Shown piece after piece: positions 31,383-36,660 of a stretch of DNA of 36,660 nt. The stretch comes from Trichococcus patagoniensis (GTDB lineage Bacteria > Bacillota > Bacilli > Lactobacillales > Aerococcaceae). Within the stretch, counting starts at the first letter, position 1, and every line of letters begins with the position of its first letter. The notes beneath the pieces are model-generated. The model saw only the letters and a program-made list of their open reading frames with translations, searched no databases and had not been told where the DNA came from. The DNA is taken from positions 1 through 36,660 of the forward strand of contig NZ_QAOM01000025.1 of NCBI RefSeq assembly GCF_003051085.1, given 5' to 3'. Position numbers and translations under genes: made by a program.

Positions 31383-32318
31383 GTGTTGAAAATGAATATA
31401 TCAAAAAAAATGCAGAAAATTCTATTGGCAACCATCTTTGCTGTAGGGTTAGGCATTTTTTTGTATCCGATACTGAGTAATTTATATGTGGAGTATTTTC
31501 AAAATCAGGTGATTGATTCCTATCAAGATAAAATTGATCAGATGACAGAGCAAGAAAAGCGGCAAGAGCTGGCAGAAATGATGGCATACAACAATAAGCT
31601 GAATCAGACCGGTATCGAGTATGTGGATCCTTTTGAAGGTATTTTGGATAATGACACTGATAGCGGTGCCGATGAGAGTGAGGTTGCTGCTTCTATTGAA
31701 GAAGAACCTGTCATTTATGATGCCTTGTCGGGTTCAGTTGGTGAGGCACTAGGGCATATCGAAATTCCAAAAATGGATTTAGATATGCCCATCTATTTAG
31801 GCACTAGCGAGAAGGTTCTTCAGGAAGGAATTGGCCTGCTTGAAGGGAGCTCTTTGCCCGTAGGCGGAATCAGTACTCATGCAACTCTGACGGGTCATAA
31901 CGGATTGCCGAGCGCAAAACTATTTACAGACCTGCATAAATTAACTGTTGGGGATGTTTTTCTCATTCATTCCATAAACGGTACACTCGCCTACGAGGTG
32001 GATACGATAATCACGGTATTGCCGGATGAAACAGAATCGTTGAAGATTGTTGAAGGTGAGGATTTGGTCACCTTGATTACATGTACTCCTTACATGATCA
32101 ATACGCATCGCCTATTAGTTACAGGCCATAGGGTTGCTTATCAAGAGCCTCAAGAAATTGCGGAAGAAACAAAAGTAACTGCCACCATCAAAGATATGAA
32201 GGAACAGAACGACAATATCATATACTTTATTGCAGCACTGATGTTTATTCTTCTAGTGGTTATTATTATCCTGTACAGAATAAGGCGCAAAAAAGAAGGT
32301 GGCCAAAATGAAAAATAA
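31383..32318 (+). CDS. class C (pilus) sortase 1
   Basis: A 311-residue membrane-bound transpeptidase that polymerises pilin subunits. N-terminal membrane helix (ILLATIFAVGLGIFLYPIL), then the class C lid motif DPF (82-84), then the sortase barrel: IEIPKMDLDMPIYLGT, catalytic H172 (LTGHNGLP), C234 (TLITCTPY) and R243 (THRLLVTGHR), and a second, C-terminal membrane helix (IIYFIAALMFILLVVIIIL) typical of class C. The start is a GTG at 31383 with GAGGG upstream; TTG 31386 and ATG 31392 are alternatives. It overlaps sortase 2 by 11 bases. Confidence 0.93.
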   Translation: MLKMNISKKMQKILLATIFAVGLGIFLYPILSNLYVEYFQNQVIDSYQDKIDQMTEQEKRQELAEMMAYNNKLNQTGIEYVDPFEGILDNDTDSGADESEVAASIEEEPVIYDALSGSVGEALGHIEIPKMDLDMPIYLGTSEKVLQEGIGLLEGSSLPVGGISTHATLTGHNGLPSAKLFTDLHKLTVGDVFLIHSINGTLAYEVDTIITVLPDETESLKIVEGEDLVTLITCTPYMINTHRLLVTGHRVAYQEPQEIAEETKVTATIKDMKEQNDNIIYFIAALMFILLVVIIILYRIRRKKEGGQNEK

Positions 32319-33402
32319 AAAGAAGAACAGATATTTGCTGCTCTTCATTTTAGGAGTATCCATTATCTTGGTTCCTCAAATGGTCATCTTTTACAATAAT
32401 TTAGGTCAACAAAATCAAATAGAACAATATAAGGACACGACTGCAGACTTGAATGATTATCAAATACAACAATTTTTTACTGAGGCGGCATCTATCAATA
32501 ACAACAACATTGCTACTGCGGATAGTGAAAATGATACAGAGCTCCCGGCAATTTCTGCAGAAGTCACGGACACTGTGCCCAATCATTATCCTCTGAGCGA
32601 TCCATTCACTAACCAGATGACTTCAGGAGGAAATCAGCCAAGTTTGATTGCTGAAGATGACGTTTTTGGTTTCATCGAAATACCCAAAGTTGAGGAGACG
32701 TTGCCTATTTATCTTGGTGCCACGCCAAACAATCTTGCAAAAGGTGTAGCTCAGGTGACAGAATCATCTTTGCCAACAGGTGGATCAGGAACCCACTCAG
32801 TCATTGCGGGTCACCGAGGCTATTACGGCGCTACATTTTTCAGGTACATCGATCAACTGGAACCGGGGGATCTGTTTTATATACATGTATTGAATAAAGT
32901 GCTCACATACAGGGTGACAGGGCAGGCTACAATCGATCCTGACGATACCTCTTCACTGGGTATTGTGGATGGAGCGGATTTAGTAACCTTACTGACATGC
33001 ACACCTTATCCTACAGACCGTTATAGATTACTAATCTACGGATCGAGGGTATATGATGAAGGCGAACCTGTAGAGTACGCGACTGCATCAGATGAGCCTT
33101 TAATTGGCGAAGCCGATGAGGAAGATGCTGAAAACATCGGAATCCAGGATAGCAGTGAAACGTTTGAGCAGAGCAGTGATTCTGCAGTTAGTGAATATAC
33201 AGAAAATAAAGTAGAAAATCAAATAGAAAACCAAGTTCCCCAGTCGTCGGGAAATACGATTGTTCAAATTCTTACGTCAGAAAATGAAATTTCAACAGCC
33301 GCCCGCAATCATAAACTAATCAATCGCATCATCATTACTGCAGGCTTACTAAGCATTGCCGTAAGCGCAGGATTAATCATGAGGAATAAACGAAAAGAGT
33401 AA
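32308..33402 (+). CDS. class C (pilus) sortase 2
   Basis: A 364-residue second pilus sortase. N-terminal helix (YLLLFILGVSIILVPQMVIF), lid DPF (98-100), barrel with IEIPKVEETLPIYLGA, catalytic H169 (IAGHRGYYGATFF), C231 (TLLTCTPY) and R240 (RYRLLIYGSR). Between barrel and C-terminal helix lies an unusually long acidic/Asn/Gln-rich region (about residues 250-330, with NKVENQIENQVPQ), which lengthens it beyond the usual ~280-300 residues. Start ATG 32308 is eight bases behind AGAAGG; a GTG at 32299 is in frame but lies in that site. Two sortases for two pilins suggests a split of polymerising and tip-linking tasks, as in pneumococcal rlrA islands. Confidence 0.93.
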   Translation: MKNKKKNRYLLLFILGVSIILVPQMVIFYNNLGQQNQIEQYKDTTADLNDYQIQQFFTEAASINNNNIATADSENDTELPAISAEVTDTVPNHYPLSDPFTNQMTSGGNQPSLIAEDDVFGFIEIPKVEETLPIYLGATPNNLAKGVAQVTESSLPTGGSGTHSVIAGHRGYYGATFFRYIDQLEPGDLFYIHVLNKVLTYRVTGQATIDPDDTSSLGIVDGADLVTLLTCTPYPTDRYRLLIYGSRVYDEGEPVEYATASDEPLIGEADEEDAENIGIQDSSETFEQSSDSAVSEYTENKVENQIENQVPQSSGNTIVQILTSENEISTAARNHKLINRIIITAGLLSIAVSAGLIMRNKRKE

Positions 33403-33511
33403 GGGTGGTTTTTTCGACACACATGAGTGTTGGTATTTTAAAATGTGGGAAAACGGGCCCCATAGACCAAAATCAGACAAATTGGGACATTTTTTTAGTT
33501 TAATATTAAGG

Positions 33512-33542
33512 AAGGCGTTCATGCAGGGACGTCTTTTTTTAT
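33512..33542 (+). terminator. candidate pilus operon terminator
   Basis: AAGGCGT (33512-33518) pairs with ACGTCTT (33529-33535) through one G-U, followed by T. Confidence 0.65.
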
Positions 33543-33653
33543 TTCGGTACGTGTGCCGGGGGGTACGCAGATTGACTAATATAATAGGACCTTGAGCTCA
33601 AGCTCACCAACTTGTCCACGTCGCAACCAAGCGCCCCGCTTCGATGTTATCCT

Positions 33654-33682
33654 TTGTGAAACGACCTGAATGATGTTAAGAT
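33654..33682 (+). promoter_or_regulatory. promoter of the TPR gene
   Basis: TTGTGA (33654-33659), 17 bases, TAAGAT (33677-33682). Confidence 0.65.
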
Positions 33683-33726
33683 GAGGTTGAAAGCGATAAC
33701 ATTTTTTGACATAAGGGGGATGCGCT

Positions 33727-34383
33727 ATGGATAAAGAAGTTCATCAACTGATTGAAATCGCTGAAATTGCGATGCAGGCGAATGACTTTGCTCAAGCTGA
33801 GAAAAAATACATCGATGCTTTGTATTTGTTGGATGATCCAAAATCGGAAGACTATCAAAAAGTCGTAAATAAACTCTCTAAGTGCTATGCTGCGCAGAAA
33901 AATTTTGCTGGAGCCAAAGAATGTCTCGAAGAACTGCTGTTTTATGCGAAAAAAAACAAAGACTTGGAGAAGAAAGCCGAGTATCTGCATGCCTTGGCGG
34001 TGAATACCCGTTGCATGGAGGAATACGATCTGGCGGCGCTGATGTGTGAGGAAGAGATCACTTTCCGGCTGACACATTTCCCTGATGATTATTGCGGATT
34101 AGCGCGAAGCTATCATGAAGCGGCCATGCTGTCATTGCTCCAACGGAATCCGATGAAGGGCAAAATAAATCTGGAAAAGGCGAAACAGTATGCCGACAAG
34201 TCCGAAGATGAGAATTGCCAAGCCGGCATCATGCGAGGGCTCGGAGATTACCATTTCACCCTCAATGAATTGGAAAGAGCCCACGAATCCTATCAGGAAA
34301 GCCATGCCTTATATAAAAAAAATAAAAATGATGAAGCGGCAGCGGAAATGCTGGCCCGGATTAAGCGCGTTGAGGATGCGTAG
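33727..34383 (+). CDS. tetratricopeptide repeat protein
   Basis: A 218-residue, Cys-containing soluble protein without signal peptide. Helix pairs with the TPR pattern (A at 8, A/G at 20) are visible: IAEIAMQANDFAQAEKKYIDAL, then LSKCYAAQKNFAGAKECLEELL, LHALAVNTRCMEEYDLAALMCEEEI, and near the end GLGDYHFTLNELERAHESYQESHALY. About five repeats cover the full length. TPR arrays bind partner proteins or peptides; no enzymatic domain and no DNA-binding domain is present, and the neighbours do not suggest a partner. Start ATG follows AAGGGGGATGCGCT. Single gene with its own promoter. Confidence 0.85.
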   Translation: MDKEVHQLIEIAEIAMQANDFAQAEKKYIDALYLLDDPKSEDYQKVVNKLSKCYAAQKNFAGAKECLEELLFYAKKNKDLEKKAEYLHALAVNTRCMEEYDLAALMCEEEITFRLTHFPDDYCGLARSYHEAAMLSLLQRNPMKGKINLEKAKQYADKSEDENCQAGIMRGLGDYHFTLNELERAHESYQESHALYKKNKNDEAAAEMLARIKRVEDA

Positions 34384-34432
34384 TGAGAGCCCTAAAATGC
34401 AGCTTTAGAATGGACTGTTCCCTTCTTAAAAT

Positions 34433-34463
34433 GAAAAAAAGCAACCCGTTTCCAGTTTGCTTT
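34433..34463 (-). terminator. terminator of the HAD gene
   Basis: On the minus strand AAAGCAA/TTGCTTT with a run of T. Confidence 0.7.
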
Positions 34464-34469
34464 GATTTT

Positions 34470-35093
34470 CTATAAAATCGATAAAATATCTGAAGGTGTC
34501 TTGAAGATGTGATCGGCATCGAAGCCTTCTGCCGTATGGGATCCCCATTCTGCCAATCCAAAAGCGACTGCGGCATTGCGCGCGCATTGATTATCGTAAA
34601 TAGAGTCGCCGATGTAGATAGCTTCATTTTCGGCAACGCCTAATCTGCGCAAACATTCCGTCAAAGGTTGTCCGGAAGGCTTGTGTTCTTCGGTATCGCT
34701 TGATGTGATGATGACGTCAAAATAGTCATCCAAACCGTAGGGCGTGATATTCAGCTCGTAGCTCTCTTTTGTCTTGGAGGTGACAATGCCCAGCAGATGG
34801 TTATTTTTCTTCAAATAACGCAGCGTATCTTCCATCCCTGAAAAGATACTCACGCTGTCGGCATAAGTTTTTGACTGTGCACTCCACTTCGGATGCAGAT
34901 CGACAGCTTCTTCGGCTGTGAAGCCCAATAACTTCAGGCCTTCCATACCCGGTATGCCGAAAATCGTGCGCATATCTTCCGGTGTGGCAGGCCTTCCGGC
35001 GTGTTCCTGAAGGACGTCATCCAGACCTCTGAATATCGAATCTTCGGTATCCACAATCGTACCGTCGACGTCAAAAATAAATGTATGAATCAT
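34470..35093 (-). CDS. HAD-superfamily phosphatase (phosphoglycolate phosphatase/PGM-like)
   Basis: A 207-residue cytosolic hydrolase with all four HAD motifs: FDVDGTIVDTED (nucleophile D9, acid/base D11), VTSKTKE (motif II), HKPSGQP (motif III Lys) and GDSIYDNQCARNA (motif IV). A C1 cap lies between motifs I and II. It removes phosphate from a small sugar or glycolate phosphate; the cap gives no clear substrate. A TATAAT on the minus strand (35124-35129) precedes the ATG. Convergent with the TPR gene, divergent from the PfkB-like gene. Confidence 0.9.
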   Translation of the reverse strand: MIHTFIFDVDGTIVDTEDSIFRGLDDVLQEHAGRPATPEDMRTIFGIPGMEGLKLLGFTAEEAVDLHPKWSAQSKTYADSVSIFSGMEDTLRYLKKNNHLLGIVTSKTKESYELNITPYGLDDYFDVIITSSDTEEHKPSGQPLTECLRRLGVAENEAIYIGDSIYDNQCARNAAVAFGLAEWGSHTAEGFDADHIFKTPSDILSIL

Positions 35094-35206
35094 ATTAACA
35101 GCTCCCTTGAAATAGTTCCTGTCATTATAACACGCTTTGAATAGTAATAAAACGACCCTGAATGATGCAAAGGTATTAAAATAAGGTTACAATGTGCCGT
35201 GTTCGT

Positions 35207-35235
35207 TTGGCAACTAGGCCCATTGGTTATATACT
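35207..35235 (+). promoter_or_regulatory. promoter of the PfkB-like regulator gene
   Basis: TTGGCA (35207-35212), exactly 17 bases, TATACT (35230-35235). Confidence 0.75.
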
Positions 35236-35315
35236 ATACCTTTAGGAGCATGTAATGTTGCTAAAAGAATAAGTTCGGCGTCGCCGGGTTTTTATAGAGT
35301 AAGGGGAATTGAAAC

Positions 35316-36446
35316 ATGGCTTTAAACGAGAAAGAATCGAAAATACTGAGCTACATAAAGGAAAATCCTTTCATTTCACAGCAAGATTTAGCTACAAAGA
35401 TTGGCCTGTCACGTCCCGCGGTGGCAAACATCATTTCTGGCTTAGTGAGACGGGGATACCTTTTGGGTAAAGCCTATGTCATCAATGACACGCGACCGAT
35501 AGTCTGTATCGGCGCTGCCTGCATTGATCGCCGCTATTTTGTGGAAGGTGGTCTGATTCATGGACAATCGAACAATGTCACCTCACAGACGTCAATAGGG
35601 GGTGTTGCGCTCAGTATCGCTGAGAATCTGGGAAGGCTGCAGGAAGATGTGGTCATGCTATCTTTAGTCGGTGACGATGCGGAGTGGCATACGATCGAAG
35701 AATCCATGCGCCCATTGATGAAGACGTCCGAAGTGGAAATGGTCCCTGGATTTTCGACTGGCACCTTCATGGAAGTCATCGATGAATCGGGCAAAATGAT
35801 CATCGGATTGGCTGAAATGGATATTTATGAATACATGCAGCCTAAATGGTTGTTGAAACATCTGGCAACACTGAAGCGTGCAAAGACAATCATCATCGAT
35901 TCGAATTGTCCGAAAGAAAGCGTGGAGCACTTGCTTGAAATCGGCGCGAAGTACAATATTCCGGTCGCCTTAGTCAGCGCATCCTTGCTGAAGCTGTATA
36001 ATATCCCGGAAAATCTGAAGGGATTGAAACTGCTCATCACAAAGCATGACGAAACCGAGAAACACTTCGGCATCGAAATCAAGGATGATGCATCATTGCG
36101 GGAAGCCTTGCAGCTTTGGATGGACCAAGGGGTGCAGCATGTCATCATCACGAGAAATAGTCAGAGCGTCGGCTATGCCAGCGAAAAATATGGCATGCAC
36201 GTCTACGACCTGAAGAACAGCGACAAAGACAGCGATACTTACATCTGGGGAACGAACGAGGCGCTGTGCGCGGGCATCGTTTATTCCTACTTGAGGACTG
36301 AAGACATTACAGAAATGATCCAAACTGGCTTGGTGAATGCCGTCATGTCATCAAAATCCGCCTACAAAGTGCGGCCCAATCTTTCCCAGTCAGTGCTGCG
36401 TAAGGATGTCAAAGAAATCGGTAAGTTGGAAAGCAGAGAAATTTAG
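35316..36446 (+). CDS. PfkB-fold carbohydrate kinase homologue with N-terminal winged helix, degenerate active site
   Basis: A 376-residue protein. Residues 1-~58 are a winged helix (LNEKESKILSYIKENPFISQQDLATKIGLSRPAVANIISGLVRRGYL). The rest has the ribokinase/PfkB fold, as in the HTH-fused pseudouridine-kinase-like group: VCIGAACIDRRY (63-74), GGVALSIAENLGRL (95-108), SLVGDDAEW. Two family hallmarks have changed. Where GGVARNIAENLARLG is usual, R-N is L-S (99-100). Where the catalytic DTxGAGDAF...AG is expected, the protein reads DTYIWGTNEALCAG (307-320), so GAGD is GTNE and the catalytic Asp is Glu (E315). It may be a ligand-sensing transcription factor with little or no kinase activity. 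RBS AAGGGGAATTGAAAC. Divergent from the HAD phosphatase gene. Confidence 0.85.
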   Translation: MALNEKESKILSYIKENPFISQQDLATKIGLSRPAVANIISGLVRRGYLLGKAYVINDTRPIVCIGAACIDRRYFVEGGLIHGQSNNVTSQTSIGGVALSIAENLGRLQEDVVMLSLVGDDAEWHTIEESMRPLMKTSEVEMVPGFSTGTFMEVIDESGKMIIGLAEMDIYEYMQPKWLLKHLATLKRAKTIIIDSNCPKESVEHLLEIGAKYNIPVALVSASLLKLYNIPENLKGLKLLITKHDETEKHFGIEIKDDASLREALQLWMDQGVQHVIITRNSQSVGYASEKYGMHVYDLKNSDKDSDTYIWGTNEALCAGIVYSYLRTEDITEMIQTGLVNAVMSSKSAYKVRPNLSQSVLRKDVKEIGKLESREI

Positions 36447-36521
36447 ATGGATAAGAGTTATCAACTCTAGTGAAAAGTAGCTATCCACAAAGGTGATATT
36501 AACTGGAGTAATAAAATAACC

Positions 36522-36552
36522 AAAAAGAGCCTGCCGCCCAGGCTCTTTTTTG
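36522..36552 (+). terminator. terminator of the PfkB-like gene
   Basis: AAAAAGAGCCTG paired with CAGGCTCTTTTT, T-run after. Confidence 0.93.
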
Positions 36553-36565
36553 GTTTGTAAATTTA

Positions 36566-36660
36566 GGCTCTCTGTCAAATGGTGTTGATGAGACATTTTA
36601 TCTGTTGAAATAAGGGAGCCACATTCACAAACTCCAGAAGAGAATTTTTCTCTTTTGGGG
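36566..36660. other. inverted-repeat-containing end of the window, possible insertion sequence edge
   Basis: GGCTCTC (36566-36572) pairs with GGGAGCC (36614-36620) through one G-U; a second palindrome AAGAGAA/TTCTCTT lies at 36638-36654. The GGCTCTCTGTCAAAT start resembles terminal repeats of some ISL3-type elements, but no transposase is in the window, so this is only a possibility. Confidence 0.25.

Larger units (their letters stand above)
33403..33726 (+). other. gap behind the pilus island
   Basis: It holds the 14-base motif ACGGGCCCCATAGA (33453-33466), also present at 14922-14935; a terminator AAGGCGT/ACGTCTT with T-run (33512-33542); a TATAAT without a good -35 (33580-33585); a palindrome TTGAGCTCAA (33592-33601); and the promoter of the TPR gene. 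No gene seen. Confidence 0.6.

Overview
The window reads as chromosome of a low-to-moderate GC Gram-positive bacterium of the Lactobacillales. Pointers are the CopY/CopA/CopZ copper operon with a TACAAATGTA cop box, ECF-type biotin uptake (BirA/BioY), LPXTG sortase-dependent pili, strong AGGAGG ribosome binding sites and short TTGACA-17-TATAAT promoters. Gene content and a GC of about half outside the pilus island would fit a Trichococcus-like member of the Carnobacteriaceae; this is an inference, not a measured placement.

Layout. 0.1-2.6 kb: an ArAE-type membrane protein (minus), a deoxynucleoside kinase, and an epimerase pseudogene with an internal deletion. 2.7-6.9 kb: an Ada N-terminal/AraC-type alkylation regulator, then copYAZ. 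7.0-8.4 kb: an isolated tRNA-Gly(CCC) and a secreted LysM/SleB-type wall hydrolase. 8.75-10.35 kb: an HD-domain protein (minus) and a class IV aminotransferase. 10.7-12.2 kb: birA-bioY. 12.4-14.7 kb: a flavin reductase, a DUF554 membrane protein and an SRAP (HMCES/YedK-like) protein. 15.1-16.1 kb: an orphan TrpX-type substrate-binding lipoprotein behind a structured leader. 16.4-21.4 kb: the leucine operon leuABCD, preceded by a leader peptide ending in three Leu codons and an alternative-hairpin attenuator. 21.6-23.9 kb: carboxynorspermidine dehydrogenase/synthase and nspC, the last two steps of the aspartate-semialdehyde route to (nor)spermidine. 24.2-25.4 kb: a CapA-type lipoprotein. 25.4-33.4 kb: a pilus island (817-base leader region, vWA adhesin, backbone pilin, two class C sortases) that looks more AT-rich than its surroundings. 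33.7-36.5 kb: a TPR protein, a HAD phosphatase (minus) and a PfkB-fold protein with an N-terminal winged helix whose catalytic motif is degenerate.

How parts work together. CopY represses its own operon until copper is present, CopA exports Cu(I) and CopZ carries it. BirA and BioY couple biotin ligation to biotin uptake. In the pilus island the vWA protein is the likely tip, the YPK-motif pilin the shaft, and the two sortases the polymerases; a 22-bp perfect hairpin separates the pilin and sortase genes.

The most interesting signals lie outside the genes: (1) the leucine attenuator; (2) three intergenic arrays, each of exactly three short hairpins at a 50-52 base period, each placed just behind an intrinsic terminator, with two different hairpin sequences but the same architecture; (3) the C-rich, G-poor pilus leader and the pilin/sortase hairpin; (4) the PfkB-like regulator with a GTNE in place of GAGD; (5) the leader of the orphan substrate-binding protein.
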